This document shows, piece after piece, positions 1 to 14,249 of a stretch of 64,000 nt of DNA. The translations under genes and the position numbers were made by a program. The notes under the pieces were generated by a model. The model was given only the letters and a program-made list of their open reading frames with translations. It was not told the DNA's origin and ran no database searches. The DNA comes from Pseudovirgaria hyperparasitica (lineage: Eukaryota > Ascomycota > Dothideomycetes > Acrospermales > Acrospermaceae), in assembly GCF_010093815.1 (NCBI RefSeq), contig NW_022985551.1:516614-580613 (forward strand), written 5' to 3'. Every line of letters starts with the position of its first letter. Positions within the stretch are counted from its first letter, which is position 1.

Positions 1-3000
1 ACATGTAGATAGGCCTCGAGCGTCTAGTTCTATCGCTCTATCTAGCTATCCATCTAAGGATGAAATACTATGGATATATTTCTATTTATACTTACTATTT
101 CGTAGAATAACGTCTAGAATTTAGACGTGAAGGTACTTCCTCGGTCTATAACGATCCTTTTTAGTATACTATAGACCTTAATAATCTCGTTCTAGAACAC
201 CTACGCTAGTTCTTTGGATATAATCGTCTTCTACACCGAGATATACCTAGATATCTTTATAAGTCTATCTACGATAGTAAGAATAGAATTATAACTTATT
301 CTAAGTATCTCGCTTAGAGGTAAGTTAACTATAAAGTCTATAGTAACGTCTTCCTATATAAAGAGGGGGGCTAAAAGAGGCTATAAATTCCTATATGGCT
401 TATGCCTAGGGGCCTTCATTCTTTAATAAATCGGATAAGTAGCTATCTATTCTTTAACGTACTTAGGTATATCTTCCTAAAAATAGTACTAACGAATTAA
501 GCTTAGGGTATGTACATACCTAAAGTGTCCTACTAGGTTAGCGTTATAGTATCGGCTAACTATATTAAATCGCGTGTTACCCGTTAGTATATAGTACTTT
601 CTATTATAGTAAAGTAAGCCGTCTACGAAGGTCTACTTATAGTCTACTTTAGTCCGTAATAACCTATCTTACTATATTTTATATAACTTTAAAACTATCG
701 GGTCTATCTTCTATAGATCCATGATTAACTAGACGAGGTTAATTAGATATTCATGCTAGATATTATCGCCCTTCCCGACAGCGCTAATAAACGGTCTACT
801 AGGGACTTTAGTACCGCGTCTTTAGTTACCGGCTTTAGTCTTAGAGATTTAATTACCGGTATCGACGTTAGTATCTCGCTAATCGCCTAATAACTTAAAA
901 TCTAACCTCGTCCTTAAGAGTTGGGCCTATAGCTACTCTAGGACCCTATAGCTACTATAATTCTAGGCGCCTTCTTTATAGTTAGGTCTTCTTAATATTC
1001 TATTAGCTAGATTTATACTTCTAGATTAATAGTAGATTATAAAGTAAAAGTTTATAAGCTACTTAGCCTATTAGACCTATTAACGGTTTAAAACTATCGT
1101 GCTTATAAACCCCTTTAAGTTATAGTAATTAGTTAGTAACTCAACGTTATATATGGTACCTTTAAGATAATATCGCTACTATTTAAACGACTCTACTATT
1201 ACTAGTAGCTCTTGGTTATAGATAGTATATCTAGTCTTAATATCGACTATTTTACGTGAGAAGAACGTAACTAGATACTATTAGACCTTTTTAGACTTAG
1301 TTAGTCTAGGCTAGGAGAGAATGTCTAAGATTATAAATTCTAACGCGTCGGTTTCGACGTGGATAGGTTTAGTTAGGTCGAAGTATACTAGCAATAGGGC
1401 AGTTATAAATGCCTCTTTAATTTTCTTAAAGGAGGCCCTTTCGCCTTCTAATAATTCTATAGGCTATAATTTAATATTATACTATTTCTATCTACCGCGG
1501 ACCGTAATAGACGAATCTATAGTAGTAGTACGCGCGTTAAGCGGTGCTACTAGCCAGGAGAAATACTTAATAAATTTTCGGTAGTAATTAGCGAATCTAA
1601 TAAAGACACGTATATCTTAAACCGATTTTAGTTTAGGCTAGTCCACGATAGTAGCGACCCTATTCCTTTCTATAGTTATACCTTAATTAGTAATAACGAA
1701 GCTAAGGAAGTTAATATAGTCCTAGTGGAACTTACATTTAGATAGCTTAATATATAGCTTATATTTTTCTAGCCTATCTAGGACTACGCGTACGTGCTAG
1801 ATATGTTCTTCTTTATTATTAGAGAAGATAAGAATGTTATCGAGGTATACGATGCACGTTATATTAAGTAGACCTACTAGCGCGTTATTAATATACGCTT
1901 AGAAGGTTCCTAGCGCGTTAGTTAGTCTAAAAGGGACTACTATATACTCGAAGTATCCATAACGGGTCCTAAACGCCGTTTTCTACTTATCGCCCTTCTT
2001 AATATATAGGCGGTAGTAGACGTCGCGTAGATCGAGCTTAGTAAAGATCTTTACGCGCCCTAGTCTATTAATAGACTTAGAGATAAGAGGTAGTAGATAA
2101 CGATTCTTTCGCGTAATATTATTTAGGCTACGGTAGTCGATACATAGATAGAGACTCCTATCCTTCTTCTTTATAAAGAGGATTAGAGCTCTAGCTAGAG
2201 ATATACTAGGCCTAATCTATCCTCGCGTAAGGTTCTTTTTAATATATTCTCGGAGGACCTATAGCTCGGGTTCTAATAGAGGGTAGATGGGTCCGTATAG
2301 GGGTTATTAACCGTCTTTAAGGTTAATAGTAAGGTCGGTAGATTAGTATTAAGGTAATTCGGACGAGTCGATCGCTAACGCAATATATTAGTATATTTTA
2401 TACTAATATAGTAGGTTTTCGTCCACTTTAATACTAAGCTCTCTATTTTAAGTAAGTAAGAGGACGTAGATAGCGGAGATTACCTTTTCATAGTCCTTCT
2501 AGAATTATTCGTCGTTAATTAGCTATACTAGGTTCTATTATAGTAGGTACATGCGCTAGCCAGCTGTTTTCTAGATAAAGTCTAGTTTCGGGTTATATTT
2601 TTCGAGCTATAGTATACTAAGGATCATGTTAAAGGGACTATCTACCACGATAAAGGTTAAGTAGTAGGGTTTCTACTTCCCCCCGCTATCCTAGATACTA
2701 TATTTAATAGTATAGGTACCCTATGATTTAATAGGACCGTCGATACTATAGAAGGTAGCACCTATTAGTACTTAAATATTAACATTAAGTTCTTATACTC
2801 GTTAAGTTAATATAACGTTAGTAGCTAAACCGCTATTAAGTATTATGGTCTAATATTATCCACGAGGGACCTCGATAGGCCTAGCCTATAGTTCGATATA
2901 CTAGTTAGCTAGTTATCCCTCTATTTTAGTTACGCCTATAAGTCGCGAGGGTTCCTTATAGATAGTTAGTTTTTTATATTATATACCGGGTAGTTAGGCG

Positions 3001-4627
3001 CGATATATCCTAGCTACTAGTACTTATAGTATATAACTAACTTAGTATCTATATTAGTATTTAGTGGTTTCCCTAAGCGGTACTTAGGTGCTATATGGCC
3101 TATCCTACCATAGGTGTAGTAGGTGACTTTAGGTCATTTATACGAGTCGTTTCTCGCGTCTTAATATATCGACTAGTAGAAAGATCCGCGGTACGGGCCT
3201 CGTCTTCTTAAGTTCGTAGAGTAGTAGCGCCCATAAGGTATTCCGCGCGATCTATTACTAAACCGGTCCTCTTTAGACGATTTTATATTAGATTAGATTA
3301 ATAGGGATAGTCATGCGTCTATACGACGTTAGTTATTTATTATACGCTAATGTTGTTCTACGAGATTCGCGAGTACCTAAAGGTTAGTAGAGATAGACGT
3401 TATAAGGTTAATACGTTTCTTTACGCTCGGGTTAAGGGACCTTTTAAAGTCGTCGTATTATTAAACTATATAATCTTCCTTAGCTTCTCTCTAAAGAGGT
3501 CGGAGATATTTAAGAAGTTATAATAGGGATTATCTCTCTCGCTATTAAGTCTTAAAGATATAGCTCTAAGCCTATTCGCGTCGCTCGGCTCTATCGCCGA
3601 AGTATTAAAGAAGGAATTCGGTAAACATATCCTAGTTATACGTATCCTTAGGGTATTTAATTCGATATACTATCAAACGTTTAGATGGCGTTAGGTCTAG
3701 GTAGTTCTATACGAACCTAATCTTATTACTATCGTTCGTGAATAGGTAGAAGAATCGGCTATACTAGTAAGCCTATTTATAAAAGCTCCTCCTAGTTTTA
3801 CCGTCGAAGTAAGGTAGTTTCTTAGGCTAAGGTAACTAGGATAGTAATAGACTTAGTTAGACTATTTCGGCTTAAGTTAGTCTATATTAGTATAGATTAG
3901 TTACTACTAGTACTAAAGCGCGTAGTACGGCTTCGAGTCTAGCGGTTCGTCCTTACGCTTTGTCGAGTTTACGAAGTTACTACTTAAGCTAAGTCTAACG
4001 CTACCTCTCCGTGTATAGCTTAGTATATATATTATTATAAGGCGTGGTTAACGTTAGTTAGTTCTAACGAATTAATTCATTAACGTTAATAGGGTCTAGT
4101 CTTATAGTAAGGATAGGTCTAGTATAGTGTAAACTAGACCGCGATGGAGTATAATAGACTTCTTCCTTATTATCTAGGTAATCTTCTACGGTTATATAGA
4201 ATACCGTACTAGTTATTAGTACGATAGCCTATAGAGTATACTTATTAGTAGAGGTGGTCGTAGAGAGACTATTCTCTTTGTTTAGATTTAGAGAGAGTCT
4301 CTCATATAAGGTAGTACCACGGGTATTATAGCGCGTAGTAGGAGCTATCTCTATAAGCTACCGTCGTACTATATAGAGAGGAATTAAAATATAAAGAGTA
4401 AAGACGTAGAATAGTAGTCTAATAGTTCATAGAGAGATATAGGAATATATTTATAGAGTAATCTTACTCTTATACGAGGTTAATTCCTAACGAGTAGGAA
4501 TCGGTTTATACGGTCTACTTATATAGTAACCTCGCTTAACTCAGCTAACTTAACCTAGCTCTAGCTACTACGTGGCTGCATGGATTAGAATGGTCTATAT
4601 AGGTCCGTTATGGTTCCCGTCCTAATA
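1..4627 (-). mobile_element. Ty3/Gypsy retrotransposon, family A, partial copy (fossil)
   Basis: Fossil LTR element coded on the minus strand and cut by the left window edge. It matches 48455-53081 base for base at a constant offset of 48454, with no net length difference over 4.6 kb. From right to left it holds the 5' LTR (4390-4627), a gag region with a zinc-knuckle relic near 3.1 kb, then protease, reverse transcriptase (about 1.67-2.3 kb), RNase H and part of integrase, which continues off the edge. Sites differing from the other copy are C/T or G/A, as RIP produces. Heavily broken, with many tens of interruptions. Age cannot be read from divergence because RIP inflates it. Small open frames on either strand here are chance. 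Confidence 0.9.
4390..4627 (-). repeat. LTR of family A Gypsy element (5' LTR of the partial copy)
   Basis: 238 bp, the same length as both LTRs of the full copy (44999-45236 and 52844-53081). Read on the minus strand it runs from TATTAG (once TG) to TTTATA (once CA), with termini eroded by transitions. Confidence 0.9.
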
Positions 4628-5299
4628 ATTATTATAGATTACTATTATTACTAGCTAAATATAGCACGAAAATTAGTAAATTATATAAATCGTACTAAAT
4701 TATAGTAAATCTATATAAATCTATATCTATAAGGATTAGGTAATATATCTAATAATCTAAAAAACTCTATAAAGAGTTAAGAAGTTTTTTAAAGAAAGGA
4801 ATATTTCTAAGAAAAGATTTTAATATAGATAGTACCTAGGCTTACCTAATTATATTACGTGATACACTAGGCCTAATTAGATAATCTTACCTATATAAGA
4901 AGTTAGAATAGATAAAATCTAGTTTATTAGGAAAACGCTTATATAAATCTTAGATTAGTAAATATTAGTAAGTATCTAAGATAAAGTATAGAGAATAACT
5001 AAGGTCTTATAAGACTTAGAATAGAGATATAGAGATAGATAATAATCTAGGTTACTAAGGGTAGCTTCCTAGAGGGAAGAGATAATTATTAGGACTTAGC
5101 CTTAGGTAGAACCTAACCTATATATACCTTAGCTAATAGGGTTAGAAGATAATATAAAGGGCGGTAAATAGTTACGTGCTAGATAGATCGGCGTCCCTTT
5201 ATATATATACTCTTAGATTTCTACTAAAAGGGTTTAGTAGTAATTCGTTCTAGGATAGAATACACTCTATTATTCTATCTAACTATACTACTATCTAAT
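4628..5299. other. AT-rich stretch between the Gypsy LTR and Copia pol
   Basis: Strongly TA-rich DNA with the RIP look of its surroundings. It lies directly upstream of the Copia integrase region and could be the decayed gag end of that element, or unrelated repeat. I see no copy here of the Copia LTR found at 21274, so the Copia 5' end is missing or lies left of the family A insertion. Confidence 0.5.
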
Positions 5300-5782
5300 A
5301 ACTCTATTCTTATACTTTATATTATATAAAGAATTCTATTATACTATAGATTATTATTGCGTTATAAATTCTAAAAGGCTTTATAAAGATTTTAATATAA
5401 TTTCTAAGCGGCTAAGTAACTTCTACTATAAGACTTATAGTATATCTAAATCTATATATAAGAAGCCCTTAAGTATAGATAGATAATATACGATACGGTT
5501 TAGTAGAGTTTATAGCGATCTCTCTAGTAAAATATATTATAAATCTTTAAATAGCTTCTAGTACTATATCTTCTTTATTAAAGAGTTAACTTATTTTATA
5601 TAGATCTATTTTATAAGGTATAAGTCTAAAGCTCCTAATATTATTATATAATTTTTCGTATATATTAAAAGATAGTTTAATATAACTATTAAAGAATTCG
5701 TATCTAACTAAGGCGGTAAATATATTACTAAAAGTCTTTAAGACTTCTTTTATAAGATAGATACTATATATATTACCTCTCC
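5300..5782 (+). mobile_element. Ty1/Copia retrotransposon, left piece (fossil)
   Basis: Plus-strand relic of Copia pol: the GAG-pre-integrase region and the first half of the integrase core. The element is interrupted at 5782 by the family B Gypsy element and resumes after 18605, with TCTCC present on both sides of the insertion (5778-5782 and 18601-18605). Heavily broken and RIP-like. The apparent minus-strand frame at 5586-5825 is a shadow that even crosses the insertion junction. Confidence 0.82.
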
Positions 5783-5920
5783 TGTTACGGAAAGTGACAA
5801 GGAGATAGACAACGGCAAGAACCACGGACTAGTAGTCCTATATACATAGCCGTAGATTCCATGAAGTAGCTAGTAATCAATTCAATACTTGACCAAGACT
5901 TAACATCTCTATCCTTAACA
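5783..5920 (+). repeat. Left LTR of family B Gypsy element
   Basis: 138 bp, from TGTTACGG to CCTTAACA. About 94% identical to the right LTR, with transitions only. Confidence 0.93.
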
Positions 5921-7139
5921 TCTTGGTAGCTAAAAGCATACCACCAGCTAATCATTTTCGAAAGAAAGATAGCACTAGTCGAATATAAGACACCAACGCC
6001 CTGACGTACTAGTTCTCCGAAGCCGAATTAAAAGACGTTAATATCCCGACTTAGCGAACGAAAGACGCTTCCGTAAAATTTAGTAAAAGAAGTTTATAAA
6101 TACGGAGAGACAATTGGTAAGGATAAAAGAACACTAGGCACCAGGTAACGTTCGTCACCGTTACCATCATTAAGACTCGTAAGAGTATAAAATTATAACC
6201 GAAAGTCCCAAGGAAGGAGCTAAGGGAACGGTAAATAAAGGATTTGCCACCAGAGGAAAACAGGAATAAGTATCCGCATCAAAGGCCTCACCTTATTCCA
6301 ACTATACTAAATTCCATGAGACTCGTTCTAGAGGATTACTAAAAGGTAGTATAAGTACTAGTGTTCCTGAACGAGTCGTGCATTAAAAGGATCGAGCTCC
6401 CTATAATTCCCTAGTTCCCGTTAAGTAAGGAACACGACACTGCACCACGACCGGTTACACTCAGTGCTAGTCGAACCCTGCTTCATAGGAATAGGTTAGT
6501 ACTAATTAGACAAGACGATCAGCACGCGAAGCCTCGGTTTCCGCGAGCTACCAAGGTTAGAGTGGGTTCCTACTAAACATTCCCGATTACCTAAGTATAC
6601 TAGAGAAGCTCACGTCCGCGCCTCCCGCGGCCGACATTCTTAGCACGCTCGGGAATACATAAGATATACTAGCTCCCTCACTAGTATTATAGAAGGAACC
6701 GATTCCTAAGCTATTAGAGTAAGTTATTAAAACAGCTCATTAACTCATTCGTTACTTTAAAGATAGCCCACTACATGAATTAAACCCCTATACCCTTATC
6801 TTACTTCGAGGTATTGCCCACGTATACCTAGAAGTCTTAAGAAATCGAAATCGTTTACGGTCTAGGGGCAAACAGCCTTAGGAAGATAGATATCCTCCTA
6901 ACTAGAACTATCTCGTAAACAAAGATCACGGAATACATCTAGCGACTACTAAAGCTATAAAGGTCGAAAGGCTAGCGGTAAATTTCCGTTAATCTAAATA
7001 TTTTAGTAACTTTAGAAACTTCGTATAGCTAAGAGAAGTAAATTTACCTTCCTCGTCCCCTCCGTCATTAATTGAAGTTCCTACCGCGCTAAAGAAAAGG
7101 CCCGCAAGACTATAAGACTTCGAGTTTCACGACGAACCC

Positions 7140-8570
7140 GTGAGACCAGAGAACTCCAATTCTCGTGAGATAATAATCTCTAATCCTTACGAGGCGATTA
7201 TGGCACCGGAGAATCCTTACTAGAGAGGAAGCTCGAGCCAAGGCGTAGAGAGAAGCGGAGAGCAAGTCGGAACGCCTCAAAGCCTCGAGCCTCCAATTCC
7301 GGCTCCAATTCCAGTTCCCGTTATAGCTTAGTAAGCCCAGCCTAATATACTAAGCGTAGAAATGATCGCGCAAATTACGATGATAGTTTCAGCGGTACTT
7401 AATAATCGTGAGAGGGTAAATCCTCTAGTAGAATAAAGTAGAGCTAGCTAAGTCGCGCCCTCTTAGGAAAGGCCTTAGGGAAGAGATAAAGAAGAACTTT
7501 CCAGAGACCGTCCGTCTAGAAACGACTACTATAGGCAAGCTTAGCCTATAGTAAGAGTTTTAAGGAACGATAACGATCTAAGCGAAGGCTCGGACGATAA
7601 TCTATAGGGAGACGATAATAGAGCTCGTGGCTACCGTCGTAGATTATATATGCCCCCGCATCGTCGCCGGCGAACTACGGAAACTAGAGACTATAAAGAT
7701 AACGATAGCTTAAATCTAAGAGACACGAAGTTTAGGACGGAGGACATTGGATTCTTCGATCCGAGCATAGATCCTTCGAGAACGGAAGATGTTTATAATA
7801 AGAATAGAAAGGTCTATTATAGATCCGTTTAGCCGTTCATCGACGTAATAAGGAACTACTAGTAGATATGCCCTGCGAAAATCATTCGTTATAATCTCTA
7901 TAAGTGTCTTAGAGGCACGGCGTAAATTTGGTATAGCTCTTAATTAAGCGACGCTATAAAGTCAAGTCTTACCAGCGGAGATGGACTTAAGCGCTGGGTT
8001 AAGAAACTCGAAAAGAGATTCTCTATACCTCTAAGTGCCGCCTTAAAGAGACTCTAAGGCATATTATATGGCCCCGAGAACTTACATGGAGGCTAGAGCA
8101 CGACTAACTATGTTATGAAAGTACTTAGGGCTTATAAAGAAGCAAATTTGAAATCTAAAGCACTTATTATGGCATAGGCCTAGAATAAGCTCGACCTAAG
8201 ATTTAGGGTAAGCATAGAGGAACCCGAATCTAATACTAATCTAGATACCTTTTATAAATAGCTCGAGTAGAAATTATAGACCTGGCGTGAACTCTATAAG
8301 TAGAGTAAGTTCGACTATTCCTATTCTAGTAAAGCGTTATAAGGCTAGTATCCGTCGAACCGCTATCCTCGTAAAGAAAAAGAAGTCGGAAACGACTACT
8401 TTCGAGGGAACCGCGGGACACGATATAGTAGTGGCGGCGGACGAGAGGACCGCTCTAACAAGTTTTAGATAATAAAAGAAAGCGAGAAAACAATCTAAGT
8501 CGTATCTTCTTAGATAAACGAGCAAAGGTCTAGTAAAGACCACGGTTAAAACTAGTATTAAGGCAGAGAC
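7140..8570 (+). pseudogene. gag relic of family B Gypsy element
   Basis: A plus-strand region with coding-like composition: a Pro/Arg-rich front, then a capsid-like helical segment and a Ser/Gly/Arg-rich tail. The open pieces at 7650-7832 and 8287-8472 are fragments. Position before the protease and general character fit a Gypsy gag. Fossil. Confidence 0.6.
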
Positions 8571-9149
8571 CGTCGCCCATATGAAGTAGACCGTCGCCTA
8601 TATGAAGGGAATGGTAAGTATTAGCCAAAGAGTTTCGAAAAGACTACGACGACTTCTATATAAGTCGAGAGGCAACCTTATGTGAAGCCGTAACGCGCCT
8701 ATTATAATATAGTCCTAGTAGAGTTTCTCGATTAAGAAGGATCATAAAATGAAGAAGACTCGCCGGACGAAGATTAGGGCGGATAAGCTTAAGAGTAAGC
8801 TAAAGAAAGCTAGTCGGACGAGGAACCTTATAAGAAGTTAGCTAGAGTTTTCTTCGTGAGAACCAAGGAAGTCGAGACTCTACCGGCACTATCGCTCGAG
8901 AAACCATAGAAGAGTAAAAGGACTATAGCGAGGAACTGTCGCGTCTATGGATAAAAGTATCCTTCCAATAACAAGCTATATTAGTATATTACGGAAAAGT
9001 ATCCGAAGAAACCAGTGGATCACGTATATATGGTGGACGAGTTTCTATCGCCCCTACTAGTACTACGAGTTATTAAGAGCACCGTAAAAAGGATAGGAAC
9101 GAAAGGCCATCGCTTTTGTTATTAGAACTACATTATAATGAACGTGACA

Positions 9150-9554
9150 TTGAACGGGACCATAGAGCCTAAGTAAATAATCGTGGATACCGGAGCAAAG
9201 CTGAGTCTCGTGGACAGAAACTGGCTAGCCATAGTCCTACTAGATTATAAAAAGCATGTTACGAAACTCATGCACCTAATAGTAGTTATGGGCATTAGTA
9301 ATAAGGTTTATAATAGCGACGAGTCCGTTAAAATAACACTCATGGTACCTGCTACCATAGAAGGAAACGACGTCGCGGTTACTATTAAATGCGAAGCACG
9401 CATTATCGAAAACCTAGCACCAAAACTACTAATGGGCATGGATACCATTGGTCTAGAAGAAATGGACATTAAAGTTCAAAACCGTACGATTACCTTTCCA
9501 CACGGCCAAAATGCGGTAGCTCCTATAAGTGTCCGCCTAAGACATAAGAAGTAG
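9150..9554 (+). pseudogene. Retropepsin-like aspartic protease region of family B
   Basis: The longest uninterrupted coding piece in the element (123 codons from 9183). It shows the catalytic D-T-G-A motif at its start and a second hydrophobic motif, KLLMGMDTIG, about 80 residues later, as in retroviral-type proteases. It lies between gag and reverse transcriptase, as in Ty3/Gypsy. Confidence 0.8.
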
Positions 9555-9999
9555 TTAAATGTCATAGTAAGAGCGCAGCACTTAGTATCTATCAAGCCTA
9601 ATTTAAGAGGCGTGGTTCTCGTGGACACACGTAATCTCCTAAATGATCGCGATATGCTTTTTAAACCTACGAAAGAGCACCTCTCCGCTACCGGGAAGCG
9701 ATAAGCCGTAATTTATATGGTAGTTATCGACTCTAGTAGTGGAGGAATCGTAATCAAGAACGACGGAAACGAGACACTCGTAATTCCGAGGAATATGGTG
9801 CTTGGTAAAATCCGCGAACTAGATATCGTAGGATACTACTAAATCTCCGATGCTAACGTAGACCTCGCTACCCTTCCTCCCTTAGAAGCCGCGAACATTA
9901 ACCCTAAGCTTAAGACACGTCTCCTAAACGGAATAATACTCTATGGTAGGGAAGAGAAGGCTATAAAATATAAAGAACTCATTAAAGAGTTTATAGAGT

Positions 10000-11620
10000 T
10001 ATAGCGAGATAAAAAATCCGTCGTAAACTCTAGGGAAGTAAAGCTTATCCTCATGGAGGACTGGCGAGAACTTAAGAAGTTATATACTCGAGTATATAAC
10101 GTCGGCCCTCGGGACCGTGAAGTAATTAATAAAACCTTTAACGGGCTTTATAACGACGATAAAATAGGTTAGAGTAAGAAGCCTATCTAATTTGGCTCCC
10201 TAGTTTTTGTCGTCTAGAGAGAGGTCTATGATCTAAAGACAAACGGGCTAATATGGAAACCACGCGTTATAATTAACATTAGAGGTCTAAATGCAATTAC
10301 CGTAAAGGATTCCTACCCGTTAATAAGGATGGATGACATGCTCTAGGCTAGCCGAGATTACTATTACATCATAACGATAGATGCCATAAGTATATTCTAC
10401 TAATAGTTGGTTAGAGAAGAAGATCGTAAGTAATTCACGGTAAACACCCATAGAGGCCAAGAATACCTGAAAGTTCTTACCATGGGCTACGTTAATTTAG
10501 TATAACACGTCCAACGGGAACTCGATAATCTTCTACGAGAGTTCCCGTAGGTAAAAGCCTATATAGATAATATCGTAGTCTTCTCTAAGACATTCGAAGA
10601 GTATATTCATTATCTACGATAACTATAGAGTACTCTATTAGGCTTTAATATGTCTCTCGCCGTAACCAAGACGTTCGTCGGGTATCCAAGTGCCGTAATC
10701 TTAGGAAAGAGAGTTAACGCCTTTGGACTATCTTTAAAAGCGGAACGAATTACAGCTCTAAAAGAAATATAGTTCCCTAAAGATACAGTAGCACTTGAAC
10801 GATACCTAGGAATGGTAGGATATCTACGAGGATAGTTACCATACTATATATAGTTAGTCTTACCGCTACTAAAAGCTAGTACTAAGCTCTTCCGCTATGC
10901 CCCTCGTAAAAAGACTTAGAGAAAAGTATGGGCCTTAAAAAGGCTAGTTCCATAGACTAAAGCGCTTATCGAATCGTTTCAAGCCATATAAGGACTATGG
11001 GATGACCTAATTTTCTATTATTACCATAAGCTATTAAGACGTACATTCCTAGACGTCGACGCTTCGAAAGAGCATGGCTTTAGAGTCTTTATATACCACG
11101 TTCGCGGGGACCCAGACCCGGTAATATCGTTAGTTCCGGTTAACGACCCCGTCGATCCCGACGAGACTAATCTCAATCTACTCGACCCCCTAAGAATGTC
11201 ATGGCTACGCTAGGTAGAATTATTCCTAAGGGAAGTAATTCAACTAATATTATTTCTTAGTAAAGCCATCACGGCAACTAAACGAAACTATTAGCCCACG
11301 GAACTTAAAATGGCTGGTCTAGTTTAGTTAGTAACTAAGCTTCGACATTTCGTCGAATCATCTATATAGTTTATTATATTCACGGACCACGCCGTAATAA
11401 CGGCTATTACGTATTAGACGAAGCTCTCTAGCACAGCCGCTGATTATAAAAATATCCATCTTGTTCGAGCAGCCTAATATCTCTCATAATATAAGCTCGA
11501 CATCCGGTATCGCCCTAGTAGAAACCACATCGTGCTAGACGCTCTTAGTAGGCTTATAAGTACGGCGCCAGCCGTAGAAGGCAATGTGCTAGATAAGATC
11601 GCATAGACTTTTACGATCGG
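10000..11620 (+). pseudogene. Reverse transcriptase and RNase H region of family B
   Basis: Plus-strand fossil. Ty3/Gypsy reverse-transcriptase blocks are recognisable in order: the fingers region, the block ending S/T-Y-P-L, the catalytic block near 10.56 kb (of the Y-x-D-N/D type), and the thumb. An RNase H relic follows, with an acidic start near 11.05 kb. Broken. Confidence 0.82.
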
Positions 11621-11699
11621 TAGCGATAAAGGGACGATTACTAAACTCACCCACGTCTATCACGTAGTCTTAATCAAAATAGTAGATGAATTTAAGGAT

Positions 11700-13260
11700 C
11701 GCCTATGAAAAGCCTATAAAGACGACGAGGCATGGAATAAAGTACGCGAAGTACTAATTAAGGAAGATGCTCTCCGACATGGAGACGAGAACGTACTAAT
11801 GTATGTTAACTTCTCTAAAGGTGAATTACTACTAAAAGGGAAATCACAACCCCTGAATAGACTGAAATTCTTTATAAAAGATAAGATAATCTATAATATC
11901 GATAGAGGCAATGATCGGGAAAGGCTATGCATTCCCCATGCCCTTCTTGGCGAGATCTTTAACGTACTTTACGATTATAGTTTCTATTAAGGAGAGAATA
12001 GACTCTATAAGAGAGTGTCCGTATCTTTCTACGTACGCCATCTTTCGAAAGAAGTCAAGGCCTATATTAAATATTGCAAGTAATGTAACGAGGCAAGGAC
12101 CTCTCGGTAATAGCTATACGGGAGTTTCACGCCCATCGCGACTTAGCACGTACTATTTAGAACCATATGCCTCGACCTTATCACCGCCCTACCTAAAACA
12201 GTAACGGGTTACGACGCTCTAGCGCCTATCACCTATAAGGCCACGAAAAGAGTGCTTCTCGTTCTAGGATATACTAACTAGGGCGCTAAAGAATGGGCTA
12301 GTCTAATTCTACTAAACCTCGTTAAACACGATTGGGGAATTCCGGCTGAAATCATTTTAGATAGGGATGCGAGATAGCTTTTAGCCTTCTAGTAAAAGGT
12401 CTTTAGCATGCTAGGAGTTAAATTCCTAATATCCGCAGCATATCGTCTATAAATAGACGGCTAGATAGAGAGAATAAACTAATCCGTAGAGATCGGAATT
12501 CGTTTCGTGGTTACCGAGAATCCCGACGAAGATTAGGATGCCTACTTACTATTCCTATAAGGCTTCATGAATAACGCTATAAATAAAACCACTAGCATGT
12601 CTCTAAATAAGTAATTATATGGTTTTAAAGTTAAAGATAGCGCGGATGCACTGCATGAATTGCCTCCTAAAGATTATGAATCGCTCCGTTTAAAGAATAG
12701 AGAAATAGCCGCCGAAGCTGCCAGCTTCGTAGCGGTTATAATAAAGTACCGATATAATAAGAAGTATAAGCCTCTTCGTCTAAAACCCGGAGCCGAAGTA
12801 TATCTACGATTATACCACGGTTACCGCGTACACGGGCACGCAAATAGGAAGTTCGATATTTAGAGAACCGGTCCATTTAAAATTTTACGACGTATTGGGA
12901 ATAACGTGTATAAACTCGACCTTCCGGAGAGCGTGAAAATTCACCTAGTGGTATTAGTTAGCCAGCTAGTACTATACCCGCCCGGCACGGATCTATTCGG
13001 ACGCAACCATGGTACTAATGAACCACCTAGCGTTTTCACCGAAGACGATCTAGACGAATATCCGTCTTATGAAATTAAAAGGTTTCTCGACCGACGCTAG
13101 AATCAGAATATAAAGAAGAAACAGTACCTAGTTAAATGGAAGGGCTAGAGTCTAATTTATAACTAATGGTATAATGAAGAAGACCTTAGAGATGCCCGCG
13201 AACTTCGAGAGGAATTCGACATAATATACCCAACCTTAAAAACGGAGATGAGGAACCGTA
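11700..13260 (+). pseudogene. Integrase and chromodomain region of family B
   Basis: A zinc-binding HHCC region near 11.9-12.1 kb is followed by the DDE core at about 12.15-12.6 kb, including the segment around the second catalytic Asp and the downstream block typical of Gypsy integrases. The C-terminal domain occupies the open pieces 12660-12863 and 12906-13100. A chromodomain-like end (Y-L-V-K-W-K-G type, then W and acidic residues) lies near 13.05-13.25 kb, placing the element with the chromoviruses. Broken. Confidence 0.78.
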
Positions 13261-14249
13261 AAAGAGGACCTAGACAAAAGGAATTCATAGCCTTAAGTAC
13301 TGAAAGGCGTTTCTTGCACAGCGTTGAAATCCCAGCTTAGGTTAGAAACCGAAAGGTTCCTACCTAAGATGGATACAATTCCGAATTATCATTAATTGCA
13401 TGTATACGTTCCTTTTCGCGTTTACCCTTTAGAAGTACTACCGTATAACAAAAGAATTATATTAATAAAAGAATTGTATCTAATGTTAAACGTATAACAG
13501 CATCAAAGCATTGCATCTAATATTAGATATATCTCTAACCTAAAAAACACACTTCACCGAAACTGCGCCTATGTGTATAACTATTCCTATAATCATGTCC
13601 CCTAAACATTCATAGTAATAGTAAGCGAAATAGTATAACGGTCCAAGAGGAATAGAATCCGTGAATAAAAACACAGCGACATTAATTATTACCGTATACC
13701 TACGAGCTTAAACGAATTCTTAACGTATTATAACACGAATTCCGTGAGGACGATAAAGGAGCAATCTCATAGCACTATATCTATATAGATTAACACTAGG
13801 ATCCGAGAATGCCCTCCTTACTATATATATCTCGATCGGCTATTAAGCACACGCTAGAGACTACCGTTTAGTATCCGTTAGTAGGAATATATTACTACAC
13901 ACGACGACGATGACGAACACGATACTATTTAGTAGTTAATAATATTATCGCTATACTTACCGCTATTAGTCCTCTTAACGACGCAAACCTAGTACTAGTA
14001 GATATAATCTTAGTAAAAGGAGAATTCACCCTACCGTCAAAGGAAGGTAGTGATAGTAACGTTACGCTCGCGAACACTCTTACCGCCGAGCTCGATTTAC
14101 CTTCTACTTACTCATCCTTAACTTAACGCGTAACTTATCTTTCTATCTTCTACCTTAACCTCGCAGAGACTCTAGCTTAATAAGTTTTATCTATAATCTT
14201 AAATAGTCACTAATTCCTCCTTACTCTTATATCTATAGTATATAAAGAT

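Noticed and set aside
1321-1584. Open frame repeated at 49775-50035, apparently conserved between two places
   Set aside because: It is antisense to the pol region of the family A Gypsy element and is shared only because the two loci are copies of the element.
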